The translations under genes were made by a program, and so were the position numbers. Source: Lycocorax pyrrhopterus obiensis (taxonomy: Eukaryota > Chordata > Aves > Passeriformes > Paradisaeidae). Taken from it: a stretch of 64,000 bases of DNA. A model generated the notes under the pieces. It had not been told where the DNA came from and did no database searches. It was given only the letters and a program-made list of their open reading frames with translations. Position 1 is the stretch's first letter, and each line of letters begins with the position of its first letter. Positions 51,469-63,590 of this stretch are shown one piece after another. Location: assembly GCA_014706295.1 (NCBI GenBank), contig JACSVZ010000008.1, forward strand, positions 1,809,376 to 1,873,375. The letters are read 5' to 3'.

Positions 51469-52114
51469 ACTGCCCCTCACCCCAGCATTGTGCAACAGAG
51501 ATAATTCCACATCATCACCAGCAAATCTGAGGTGGAGGGAACAGTCACGAGGGAAGTGATGCACAACAAGAACCTCAATCCCACAATTTAAATGACTCCA
51601 GCACATTTCCTGAGAGTGAATGCAGCACATCCCTTGGAATGGGTTAAGCAGTTCTGTTGGACATGAAACATCTCATTGTTTATTTAGATCCTTTGCTCAT
51701 TAGGGCCTGTGTTGGCGGTTATTTCTAGAAGAAGAGCAGCCAAAATGGGTTTCCAAATGTTTATATTTAAGAAACTATTAAGATATCCAAGTAACAATAA
51801 GATCCTTGAAGGAAATCCAGGAATACCACCAAAAGCAGAGCTTTAACAACCCAGCAATAACACATCACTCAGAGGAATGTTGGAAAAGAGGGCTATTCTC
51901 AAATTTCAAAAGCTGTCAGAGTAACGAAGATTGTTGCACCAATTTCCTGTAACAACTCATAAAGGAAAAAACCACCATTGTTTTCTGACAGGCTTTAAAC
52001 AAACAGCACCCTCACACCCACACAAGGTCACAAGTTTGTCTCTGGCTGAGGCCGGACATGGGAGAATGGACAAAAGCAAACAAGGAAATGCACTCAGAGA
52101 TGCAGAGATCACTC

Positions 52115-52565
52115 TGATGCCTTTTCCTGGTCTTAAAATCAAGAATCAAACACGGTTAGAAGGGAAAAAGGGATTTTACCGTGGTATTTATTTTAAGGAT
52201 CCTTAGGTGCACCACGCCCAGGTCAGATGCACCTCAGTGCCCACCCCCAAAAGATCTGGTATCACATTATAGGTGTTACTAATTAGCACATCTATCAAAG
52301 ATTCCTCAATGAGAGGCTCGAGTGAGCCCCCCCTCCCCGAGGAACCTTCTCCTGGATGGTTCTATCTCAGTTTACAAAATGTGTTCTGGAGAGGACCTTG
52401 GGGTCTGGGGCACACTGATCCCTGACTACGAAACCTCTAAAATGTAGAGTCTCCCAGCTTGACAAACAAGGCCAAGAATGTCAGCAAAAATCACTAAGGA
52501 TACAGAAGTTGTAAAAAGGTATAAAAGGGGTATAAAAGAAAAGCCAAAAAAACATCATGGCATCA
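52115..52565 (-). mobile_element. ERV LTR with TGATGCC/GGCATCA ends
   Basis: 451 bp. On minus it has an upstream TATA-like run (ttttataccccttttatacc) and a later AATAAATACC. It aligns over its whole length with 61673-62093. Confidence 0.72.
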
Positions 52566-52879
52566 AATCAAGGAATGGACAGCCTGTACACATCCACAGG
52601 CTCCTGATAACATTCTCTCCCTATTCCACCCACTTTTCATCATCTTACTTGATATTCTCATTGGTACTGAGCTGACATTTCCATGAATTCCATTAAAAAC
52701 CCTGGTGTTTAGAAGACATTAGGTTGAGCTGGGGAAGTTGAAGAGGCTGGAAGCAGCCAGCAGAGGGTGGACACTCAGTGACCTCCCCATGGCACAGAAC
52801 GAGGCACCACATTCCTGGCAGGGCATTATCACAAGCTCAGGCATCAGATGTGAACCTCTGAGGCTGGAGAAGGAGTTTG

Positions 52880-53172
52880 GATAAGGGCCTGGAGCGCCAA
52901 GATGAGGCAGAATGGCTTTAAACTGAAGGAGGGCAGGGATAGAGGGGATATTGGGAAGGAATTGTTCCCTGGGAGGGTGGGCAGGCCCTGGCACAGGGTG
53001 CCCAGAGAAGCTGTGGCTGCCCCTGGATCCCTGGCAGTGTCCAAGGCCAGGTTGGACATTGGGGCTTGGAGCAGCCTGGGACAGTGGAAGGTGTCCCTGC
53101 CATGGCAGGGGTGGCACTGGATGGAATTAAAGATCCCTTCCAACCCAAACCACTCGGGGATTCTGTGATAAT
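52880..53172 (+). mobile_element. CR1 3' region, sense on +
   Basis: Gcgccaagatgaggcagaatgg to the terminus ccaacccaaaccactcggggattctgtg. The preceding 52566-52879 shows nothing clear. Confidence 0.87.
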
Positions 53173-54679
53173 AAACCAAGCCCCAGAAATGAGGGAAGAG
53201 ACCTCTTTTACCTGCAGCGATGTGAGCTGGCCCAAGGTTCAGCAGCAGAGACCCCAGGACAGAAATCCCTCACAGTCAGACATGAGCACAGAGCAGAGGG
53301 TGCCCGAGGCACTCGGGTGGGAAGAAAACACAGAAGCCCAAGTTCATGATGGGCACTTGGGCCATGGCTTTCCTTTTCCATGGAAGAGCGAGCAAGGCCA
53401 GTCCATCTTGGAAGCTGCTCTGTCCACAAGGCTTCAAGAAGGAATTTTACCACCTCAGAAGCACAGGGGTGAACCTGAGAGATGCCAGCTGTTAATGTCA
53501 CCAAGCAGCAGCTGCTGGGAATTGGTGCCACCCAGCACGGATTCCTCCTCACTGCTGAAGTCAGGGAAAGGGGAACAGACTTGGAAGCCATGATTATTCC
53601 TACAGGACAGAGGGTGGAGTTCTGGACACGATCCTGGGACAGCTCCTTCGAAGAAAGAGGAAAAGGCACTCCTGTGGTTTGCAGCAGAGAGGTAACGACG
53701 GTAACCAGTGCCCAGTGAAGGGATGTGTCCCCTCCTGGGGCTTTGGCCACAGTGTCCTGAGCCTGCCAGGATGGGGAGGCACAAAAAAGGCCCTGGCAGC
53801 AAGAACACAACAAGAGAGTGACAAGAAACATCTGTTCTAAAGATAAAATGAGAAGATAAAATTGGTTTTCATTGAGTGTCAGAGGAGATGCCTTTCAACC
53901 CAGGCATGTATTCCATGGGATGGCAGCAGGCCTGGGATTAGGGGTACTTTGAATCTCTTCCCTCAATTTTTGCGGCTTTTGTCCTAAAATGTGTAACGAG
54001 AGGTGGGAGAGAGAGGAAAGCACCGTGAGGTGTGAGGTTGGCTGTCCAAAATAAAAGGCTGGAGTGTGGGAAACACCATTTTAATGCGATTCAGTTGTAA
54101 AAACAATAGAAAACTAGGAGCTACGAGGCCGGATGAGCTGGCCCACGCACTTCACTACAGCTGGGTGAGGAGGGGAAGGTGTCAGAGCGTGGAATTAAGT
54201 GCCAGGTGAAAGTCTGCCAGCTCCAGAGTTCAGCCCTGGCTACAAACAGAGCATTGTCAGCAGCTCTGTGAGGATCTCAGTGCATTTAGTACCTGGGCAG
54301 CTGGAGAAAGGGATCTGCATTTGGATAAAAAGGCACGTTGGGACAAGTAAGATATTCATGTATGCAGAGAGGGATTGGGAATTTGTCAGCCTTTCAGCTA
54401 TTTTCCCCTCAGAGGAGGCGGCACAGGGAGCGGCTGTGGGGACTGAGCTGCAGTAAACAAAATGCTGGGGAGCATTAGGAGGGAGAGGAAGAAGGCCTAA
54501 ATTGGAATGACATTATATAGGACAATAGGAAACCCCTGGAGCGTTGAACAAAGGGTTTGCTGCCATCATTGCAAAAAAGAGACACCAGAGGAGGACAAGG
54601 GCTCAGGAAGGACACGGGGGGACCTTGCAGTCCTCTGTCAAACACAACAAAAAGCCCAAAAAATCCATGCCTACCTCAG

Positions 54680-54893
54680 AAATCAGACTGGTTTGGACTG
54701 GAAGGGATGTTAAAACCCATCCAGTTCCACCTCCCACTATCCCAGGTTGCTCCAAGTCCCACCCAACCTGGCCTTGGACACTTCCAGGGATGGGGCAGCC
54801 ACAGCTTCTCTGTGCCAGGGCCTGCCCACCCTCCCAGGGAACAATTCCTTCCCAATATCCCATCTATCCCTGCCCTCTGGCAGTTTAAACCAT
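54680..54893 (-). mobile_element. CR1 3' end with internal deletions
   Basis: Aatcagactggtttggactgg, with the ccatgggcagggacacctt block missing, and then the usual sequence to ccctctggcagttt. Confidence 0.83.
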
Positions 54894-55677
54894 GGAAAAG
54901 GAAGATTCCCAAGGATTACTCACTGCAAGAAAGAGACATGACAGACATCAACTAAAATCTTGATCAGCAAAGCTGCTGTAGCAACAAATTTTTCCCATGA
55001 CACCGTAATATTTCTGTCCTAGAGGAATACAGACAGGAATAAAAGCAAGAATACACACAAAGTAATCTTTCTCGTGCCAGCTAAACACTCGGGCTTGTTC
55101 AGGAAGTCATCAGAACAGAGAAAACCCTCGAGTCCCAGTTGTCACCTCTCCAAACAACAATAGATGTAATTATGCAGATTAAACCGAGGACGTTCCATGC
55201 TTCAGGGCTTTTGCAAACTGCCTGCGGGAGCCACGGGGGAATCCCCAGGCAGTGCTGTGCACCTCACCTCGGGTACAGGGGTCAGGGACACGTTTTCTGT
55301 CTCCAAACACGCAGTGAATCAGAGGAATATCTGCTGAGCAGAACAGATGAACGGCTTCATTCAGTTGCTAATTGATATGTTTGATTTTTCCCCCCAGCTG
55401 TGTGGTATAAATTGAGTAAAACATGTAAAAGCCCGTAAACGAAGTGTGAGTTTCCTCACGCTTCTCCACACTTGCTCCAAGCTAAAGAAACTGCCTGGAG
55501 TAAGAAATTTACTTCACCTAATCTGAATTTTACACTTTTTCCATCACTTTGGTCCTCAGCACACTACAGAGAAGAGGGAAGGTTCTACACCTGAGCTTAA
55601 GGCAGTCAGCTTTTGGGAAACTTGGGCTTAAATCCAGCTGTTTCAACAATGTCCTGGTTCCAAAAGTGACAACACAT

Positions 55678-56022
55678 CCCGGGGGGACCTTGTGGCTCTG
55701 CACAAGTCCCTGACAGGAGGGGGCAGCCGGGGGGGGTCGGGCTCTGCTCCCAGGGAACAGGGACAGGACAAGGGGAAACGGCCTCAGGCTGGGCCAGGGG
55801 AGGCTCAGGTTGGACAGCAGCAGGAATTTCTGCATGGAAAGGGTGCTCAGGCCTTGGCAGGGGCTGCCCAGGGAGCTTTGGAGTGCCCATCCCTGGAGGT
55901 GTCCAAGGAAGGGCTGGAGGTGGCACTCAGTGCTCTGGGCTGGGGACAAGGTGGGCATCGGGCACAGCTTGGACTCCATGGGCTGGGAGGGCTTTTCCGC
56001 CCTCGGGGATTCTGGGATATGT
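55678..56022 (+). mobile_element. CR1 3' region, second subfamily, sense on +
   Basis: Ggggaccttgtggctctgcac to gccctcggggattctgggat. It matches the reverse complement of 32177-32490. Confidence 0.86.
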
Positions 56023-56298
56023 TACTGCAGTGAAAAGAGCTTTTTCCTGGAGCTGGCTCCTGATTCACACAACTGATGTGAGGCATTCCTCCCCAAGGGG
56101 GAAAACTGGGTAAAAAAAAAAAAGTCTCTTTCAAGACAAAATATCCTGATAACAATAAGATGTTTAGCCTTGGAGGGAAGCCATAAAATCAAGGCAAAAA
56201 TCTGTAGAGAGGCCTTTGGGAAATTATCCAAAGCAGGATCCAGACAGAAGCAGTGGCACTTGACCCGAGGAGACAGTCTGAGGTGGCACAATGAAGTG

Positions 56299-56303
56299 GA
56301 GAA
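56299..56303. repeat. Target-site duplication GAGAA (left)
   Basis: Gagaa lies directly before TGTGATAAAT and recurs directly after TTTTTCACA at 56994-56998. Confidence 0.75.
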
Positions 56304-56993
56304 TGTGATAAATAGATGCTAGAATATTGGCTTTCTGCAAATGTTAAAATAAGTGATGTTAAAAGTAGCCTTTTAAACAGTAGTTTTGTCACAAGTAGAT
56401 GCTATATGTAAAATAGCTTTATTACAAAACAGATGCTATATAAAGTAGTTTTGTTGTGAAGATGTGGTTTTTTTAATACTTTTTCATTCAACCAAAAACT
56501 TAGAAATAGCTATGCTTATGAACTATTTGGGCTCCTGCTACCAACTATCAGCAACAGATAAGATATCCCCACAGCGATCTCGGGAACTACCAAGCCGGGC
56601 GAACCGAGCTGAGAGAACTGCATTCCATTTTGAACTTTTCCTGAAAAAGGTTTGAATATGCGACGCCAGAAGGCTTATCCCCACAGCGATCTGCTGATTC
56701 CGGGAACTACCAACAAAACGGGAACTACCGACAAAATGGGAAAACTGCATTCCATTTTGAACTGTTCCTGGAAAGGGTTTTAAATATGTAAAATTGTTTA
56801 TGAATATGTATAATTGTTTATGAATATGGAATACTCCAGGTGTATGTAAAGGGTGTTTCCAAGATACCAGGTGTGCTCTTGGCAGAGTGCCAAAGCACCC
56901 AGCGCTGTGACTTTTTGCTTTATTATCTTTGTCCCTTATTGTCCTTTATTAAACTTTTCAATCCTAACAGGTGAGTGAACCTCGTTTTTCACA
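56304..56993 (+). mobile_element. Solo ERV LTR, 690 bp, TGTGA...TCACA
   Basis: Perfect 5-bp inverted ends (TGTGA/TCACA) and 5-bp target duplications (GAGAA). The LTR carries a promoter-like AT-rich part and an ATTAAA signal near 56949 before a short U5. It has an internal tandem duplication of about 110 bp (near 56564-56670 and 56675-56790, sharing atccccacagcgatct and gcattccattttgaact). The 5-bp duplication suggests an ERVL-type (class III) integrase. No internal retroviral genes are present, so this is a solo LTR. Confidence 0.85.
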
Positions 56994-56998
56994 GAGAA
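56994..56998. repeat. Target-site duplication GAGAA (right)
   Basis: Matches 56299-56303 on the other side of the LTR. Confidence 0.75.
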
Positions 56999-58467
56999 CA
57001 TCACAGGAATGACATCAACGCTGCTGAATGGCCCTGCCCCGATTCTGAAGTTTAAATTTTCAGTGCTCTCTCATTAATTGCATCTTGAGGGAATAAGATG
57101 GTTTGAAACTTGGTAGGAGCAGATTTTTTTAAAACCTACAGCACCACATGCCAGGATTTTGGTTTCTGCCACCCCACTTTGAAAGGTCAAGAGGGAAAGG
57201 AAGAAATCAAAGTGAGAATGAGAGCAGTGCTTTGAAAAAAGATCACGAGAACCCAGCTTTGGCTAAACCTCCTCAGAGCCCACTTAGACTGGGATGGGAG
57301 GGCAGCAGCTCTTCAAAATACCCCCAGACTGACCCTGGAACAACTTCCACCTCCTGGTAACAAGGTGGCCAGAAATCCCCTCCGCACAGGAGACCTCGAT
57401 CATGGCTCTAAACCACATAATCCTTGTACTGAAATTAATCTCTGGAGACATCCTCACAGAGAGCCTTCTCCACTCTTGGAATTGAAGCATTTTCCAAGTT
57501 CTGCTGAGCTCCTCCTCAAATCTTTTATGCATGAACCATTCTCCTGATGCTTTAATCATCGTTTACACCTTTCTAGAACAAATGCAGAGAGGCAGAAATG
57601 CAAATCTACATCTTTAGGTACCACTTAGCCTGCAATCATAAACACCCCACGTGGCTGCAAACACATCTGATGCAGGCAGACTGCAAAATCTGGCTCGGCA
57701 GATGTCCCGCCAGGAAAACCTCCGAAGTTCTGGAAGTGGATGTTGGGTTTCTGTGCTCAAGTCCCCTTTTAGGAATAAAATCCTGGTGTTTCTGTTCCGT
57801 GCCCTTCAATATAAGTCTTGGTTTTGAACAAACTCTCCCAGGGAGAGGCCTTTGCCGCTGCAATTTTCACCACATTTATGACTTTTAATCACAAGACATC
57901 TGAAGTCTTCTACAGGTGGTGGTAGAGTAAAGCTCAGCCCAAACCCCACCATTTTATAATGGAAAACCAGGAAATGCGTCAATGTCACCCAGCTGCTCTT
58001 TGGAACTGTGCTCCCCTTTCAGTGTCATTGGAATTGCTTTAAAAAAAATAATTTGAGCTTGAACTGATTTTTAAAAGACATATTTAAATGTTTGTCTTTT
58101 TTTGTCCCAAGTTCCCTCCCAACCATAAATTCCTCAAAGTCTGCTGAAGAGCAGGCTGTCCAACATGGGAAATATCAGCCAAAAATGTTAATCAATAATT
58201 GAATAAAAGTATTCTGCTCAGGATATTTTGCCAGCTCTGCTCCAAACTGGAAGTTTAACAAGATATGGAATTTTCAAATTCATTAGGAACACCAAATGAC
58301 CCAACTGCTCTATTTCTTAGTGTCTGCTCCAGATTTCTTTTCAACTCACATTAATAATTATCCTTCTAAATTAATGAGTTCTCCTTCTAAATTCTTGAAA
58401 GGAGGAAGCAGTGCTCAAAGAGTCTGGATTTTTGGGTTGATATCTTGCTTTCTTTAAGGGAATTATA

Positions 58468-58541
58468 AAATCATACAGTGGGTTGGGAAAGATCTTTGAA
58501 ATCATCTCATTCCAAGCCCCTGCCATGGGCAGGGACACCAG
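58468..58541 (-). mobile_element. Short CR1 3' terminus
   Basis: Aatcatacagtgggttgggaaag to ccatgggcagggacacca, only ~75 bp. Confidence 0.75.
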
Positions 58542-60022
58542 GCTTTCAGTCACTTCAAATTCAGATTTGGGCTCACGTAAGGGATGACCAGAATCGCTCT
58601 CCAAGAATATTTACGGGGTACAAAGTTCTGAGAATTCAAACTTTGGTGGTTCAACTCCTTTGGAGTTGAAGAGCACCGAAGTTTCCCAACACTATTTGCT
58701 GAATTCATCACATCTTCCCTCCATTTTTCACCAGAACACCAAATTCTCATCCCAAATGTATAAACTGGAATCAATTAATATTCATTCCTCCCCTTCCTCA
58801 AGCTGAATTCCATAGAAGTGGGTATTTATTAAGGGATGATTTCCCCTCTTTGAGATCACCGACACAGAAGGCCTCTGATCCCAAAGAACCCAAAGTCATG
58901 GAGACCTGGCACCAAGTCCAAGTCAGGTCAGTGGATTGATGGGAAAAATGGGAAGCAGAGCACAGAAAAGCCTTGTTAAAGTAAAGGGAATAGCAGGGCA
59001 GGGAAGCCCAGGGAGCTTGGAGGGGACAGGCTGCTCTCCAACCCGAGGATCAGTGACAGCATTTTGAGGATATTAACAGAAAAGGCTCTAAGTGGTGGGA
59101 TCTTTCCTGCCTTCGAAGGCTTTGTTTGCAGGCTCTGCCAGGCAATAAATTGATTTAGCAAAATGTCAGGGTGGAGGGAAGAGACAAGAAACAGGAGGTG
59201 AATTCCTCCCAGAAGAACATCAACTCTCTGACTGCTCTGCAAAAGGCAGCTGAAGGATTTACTGATCTGCTGGAGTATTTAATGAAATTATTCTCCTGAG
59301 CACAGCCTTTATGAGCTGGATCATTGCTATCTCTCCCCCAATAACTCACTCCCTTCTCATTATGCAAAAAAACTTCACATAAATACCTCCACACTCATCA
59401 TTCCAATCACTTGTGCCACTGCTGTTCAAAAATCATCTTACACTGCCACATCCCCTCATTCCATGGCATAATTCAGCATAACATTGCTAAAATTCAATTC
59501 AGAGCATCCCAAAGCACAGAGTAATTTGGGTTTGTGGCAGGACACCAAGCCCATTCCTATTTCACGTGAAAGTTTTGTCTAAAGTTAATTAAATGGCCAA
59601 TCTGACCATAAATTCAGTATTAAAACTAAAATCTCTTCACCATTTTAAAAAGCCTAACAAACGGCTGAATTGCAAAGCAGAAGGTGGGATCTCTGAAAAA
59701 CAACTCAAACTCAATTCTTGCTTCAGAGGAGGCAAAAAAATTACAGATTTAGAATCGATTGGCTACTACAAATTTCCTTCTACAGATAAGAGCCTCTTAC
59801 ATTTGAAAAAAGAATTGCAAAACAGCAAAATTTTGGCTCTACTTCCAAAAAATTGTTGACTTCATCTGTGTTGGAAATAAGAATAGGGACAGAGGCAGAA
59901 AACTCTCAGGTTTTAGAGTAGTTTCCACACCCTGCTGCTGACCCTACAATAGGACAGGCAGCAATGTCCTTGTTCTGTCAGAGGAGTTTTCATAGCAGCT
60001 GTATAAACTGTAACAGCAAAAT

Positions 60023-60357
60023 GGAAAAGAGGGAAAAAAAAGGGGAAAAGAGAAAAAAAAAGGGGGGGAAGAGAAGAAAATAAAAAAAGGGGGGGAAAGA
60101 TAAGAAAATTTAAAAAAAGGGGGGAAAGAGAAGAAAATAAAAAAGGGGGGAAAGGAGAAAATAAAAAAAGGGGGGAAAGGAGAAAATAAAAAAGGGGGGA
60201 AAGGAGAAAATAAAAAAAGGGGGGAAAGAGAGAAAAAAGGGGGAAAAGAGAGAAAAAAAGGGGAAAAGAAAGAGGAAAAAAAAGGGGGAAAAGAAAGATG
60301 AAAAAAAGGGGGAAAGATAGAGAAAAAGGGGGAAAAGAAAAACAAAGGGGGAAAAGA
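60023..60357. repeat. Long polypurine tract
   Basis: About 335 bp of a/g runs with rare t, in units such as gaaaataaaaaaggggggaaag. The PCDH15 sense strand (minus) is therefore polypyrimidine. The tract can form triplex (H-DNA) structures in principle. Open frames rich in F/P/S here are compositional. Confidence 0.92.
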
Positions 60358-61672
60358 AAGCCACCTTTGAAGAATTAAAGTAACGATGAAGTCTTTTTTT
60401 CACAAAAGGTCATCAGTCAGGACAAACCGATGGCTGCTTAGGTATCCAAACAGAGATTATCAGGACCACAAAATCAAGTTTTAAAAAAAAAGGAATTACA
60501 GGAAAAACCAGTAACAACTTATTTCGTGCGTTGATAGCCCAGTGCTCGCATTGGAAATGTGGGAATTATCTGTCCTTGCCCCCCTTCCCCTTCAGTCATC
60601 ACACAGCTCCATCACATCCTTGTTCTGTCCTTCCTTTTCCAGGCTGAGAGTACTGGAATGACTCAGTTATTCTTCAGAGAGGAATTATTTACATGTCTGC
60701 AATTAAATCTGCTGAATTTCCCCTGGATTTCATGAAACCTTAACGATGGGGGGAAGAGCAGGACTAATTCCCAGGGAAAAGGAACAAAATGTTTTTCCAC
60801 CTCCTGTGTTTCCACGGAGAAACTGAAAAGTCTTTTCATGCAGTCTGAATGTGTAAGAAAAAGAGAAACTCCCAACACTTCACCATCACTGCTTCAGGTT
60901 CGCCTCTTCCACGACCTCACCTCTCTGACCTTTCCCTGGGAAGTCATTCCTGCACTTTCTCTCCTCTTCCAGCAGCACAGGCAGTGCCCTACACATTTCA
61001 GAGCTGGGAAGAGCACTGCTCTCCTCATCTCCCCACCAGGAGGGGACATTAATCCCTGCAGGAATGCTGAGGACAAACCAACCACAATGGATTGTGTCAG
61101 TGCCTAATAGTTCCAACAGGTAAATCTCTCCATCGGGCTCATTCATCACCGGGATGCAACAAGAGCGAAGGTTTTTTGGGTAGAAAGAGATTTTTTTAAG
61201 TCAGCTTTTAGCAGTTAAAGGCTATCAGGGTATTCCTCAATGAACACAAATCTTTTGTCTTCCCACAGAGGAGTCCTTTCAACACCTGTGCTCCCAAAGA
61301 AGAGCAGAACCCCTGCATTCCCCACTTAGGGGCAGCACATGGTCAGGGTTGTGTGCAAATGTCATCAAGACTGGCTTTCCTAAATTAAACCACAGAAAAA
61401 AAGAGGCAGAAAGCATTAAAAAAATAAAGGAAAACCAAAAAATTGTGTCAGGTTTGTCCATGGATCTGCAAAAGCAGCTGCTGGTTGTAACTCACTTGTG
61501 TGCCAAGCTGGGGGCAGGGAGTTAAGACACCTCTAAAACCACGCTCAGCTAAGCTCTGCCATCGCTGTTACTCCTCAGGTCTGAGTTCTGACCAAAACTC
61601 ACCCTTAAGGCACAAAAATCGAGTGACCACAGCTCTCCCCTTCCTCAAAAATCCCATGGTTTTGATGCCTTT

Positions 61673-62093
61673 TCCTGGTCTTAAAATCAAGAGTCAAACA
61701 CAGTTAGAAGGGAAAAAGGGATTTTACCTTGGTATTTATTTCAAGGATCCTTAGGTGCACCACGTCCAGGTCGAATGTGCCAAAATGCACCCCGCAATGC
61801 CCACCCCCAAAAGATCTGGTATCACATTATAGGTGTTACTAATTAGCAGATCTATCAAAAATTCCCCAGTGAGAGGCTGGAGTGAGCCCCCCTCCCCAAG
61901 GAACCTTCCCCTGGATGGTTCTATCTCAGTTTACAAAATGTGTTCTGGAGAGGACCTTGCAGTCTGGGGCATATTGATCCCTAACCTCTAAAATGTTGAG
62001 TCTCCCAGCTTAACAAACAAGTCCAAAAAGCACTAAGGATACAGAAGTTGCAAAAAGGTATAAAAGAAAAGGCAAAAAAATCATCATGGCATC
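61673..62093 (-). mobile_element. ERV LTR with TGATGCC/GGCATC ends
   Basis: 421 bp, a second copy of the 52115 element in the same orientation. It differs by small indels (loss of a ggtataaaag unit and gains near cgaatgtgccaaaatgc). The last base of its TIR is g instead of a. Confidence 0.72.
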
Positions 62094-62800
62094 GCTTTAA
62101 CGAGAGCTGATGAATCAAAAACCATGCAGAAGGCTGGGTGAGAGAGCAACATTCATGGGAGGGAAAGAAAAATATTTCTATACCCTGGTGAACAGAAAAA
62201 GGTGCTCTTAAAATCAGCATTCAATAAAGCACAACAACTGCATTTGCTAAACCCAATCCCAAGTCCTGCTGGGCAGACATATGGCACATAATAAACCCGG
62301 AATTGGTTAGAACTGCTGAAATACCATCGGATAAATGAAATTATTTTCTAACAATACTTAGCTACTGGGAACGGCTCCTGCCTTCGTACACCAATTACTG
62401 CTTAATTACTGTCAGGCCACACTTCCTTAGAGGAACAGCAGAAGGGAATTTATGGCACCAGTAAAGGAAACGTCTGTTACGTCAGGAGTAAGGATCATTA
62501 TTGTTTGTCACAAACTGGTTTCTAATTCAATAGATAACAGCAAAACAGCATGATTGATACTGCTGGTTAATAAATTAATCAGCGAGAGCAATCTAATAAT
62601 GTTTAATAATTAAAGGATTATTTAATTTTTAAGGATGAGCAAAGCAGTGGCAGGAAGATGCTTTTCCTGGATTACAGAGCTCTCAAGGAGCGAGGGTCAT
62701 GGAATTAGCGGTGCCTTCGTTGCCTCTTTGCTGCTGAGCACATGGACACAGCTGCCAGAGGGGCAGAGATCTGCCTTGAGGAGCATGAACATCCAAAATA

Positions 62801-63590
62801 CCATAAATTCATGGAATGGTCTGCATTGGACAGGACCTTGAAGCTCACTCAGTGCCACCCCTGCCATGGGCAGGGACACCTTCCACTGTCCCAGGCTGCT
62901 CCAAGCCCCAATGCCCAACCTGGCCTTGGGACACTGCCAGGGATCCAGGGGCAGCCACAGCTTCTCTGGGCACCCTGTGCCAGGGCCTGCCCACCCTCCC
63001 AGGGAACAATTCCTTCCCAATATCCCATCCATTCCTGCCCTCCTGGCACTGGGAAGCCATTCCCTGTGTCCTGGCCCTCCATCCCTTGTAAAGAGTCTCT
63101 CTCCATGTTTCCTGCAGCTCCTTCAGGCACTGCAAGACCACAGTGAGGTCACCCCAAAGCTTCTCCTCTCCAGGCTGAGCAATCCCAGCTCTCCCAGCCT
63201 TTCCTCCCAGCAGAGCTGCTCCATCCCTCTGACCATCCTGGAGCGTCCTCTGGACTCTCTCCAGCAGCTCCAGGCCCTCCCTGTGCTGAGCCCCAGGGCT
63301 GGGGCAGCTCTGCAGGTGGGGTCTCAGCTGAGCCCAGGGGCAGGGGGGCAGAATCCCCCCTCCCCTGCTGCCCACGCTGGGGGCTCAGCCCAGGGCACGG
63401 GGGGGTTCTGGGTCCCAGCTCTCACCCACAGCACCCCCAGGTCCTTCTCCAGGGCTGCTCCAGCTGCTCATCCCCAGCCTGGATTGACCCCAGGGGCTGC
63501 CCTGACCCAGGGGCAGCTCCAGCACCTGGTTAAACCCCTGAGATTCCCAAGGGTCCCTTCTGGAGCTGGTCCAGGTCCCCCTGGATGTTT
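62801..63590 (-). mobile_element. CR1 3' region, longest copy
   Basis: It starts ccataaattcatggaatggtc and runs about 790 bp 5' to tggtccaggtccccctggatg, slightly further 5' than the 344 copy. The 257-codon + open frame here is antisense and not a gene. Confidence 0.9.

Noticed and set aside
53208..53831. 207-codon minus-strand frame starting with a hydrophobic stretch (MFLVTLLLCSCC)
   Set aside because: It looks signal-peptide-like, but the rest is low-complexity Ser/Leu/Pro/Cys sequence with no known domain. It lies inside the expected PCDH15 intron 1. Kept only as an unlikely candidate.
59944..60403. Phe/Pro-rich minus-strand frames
   Set aside because: Translations of a polypyrimidine strand.
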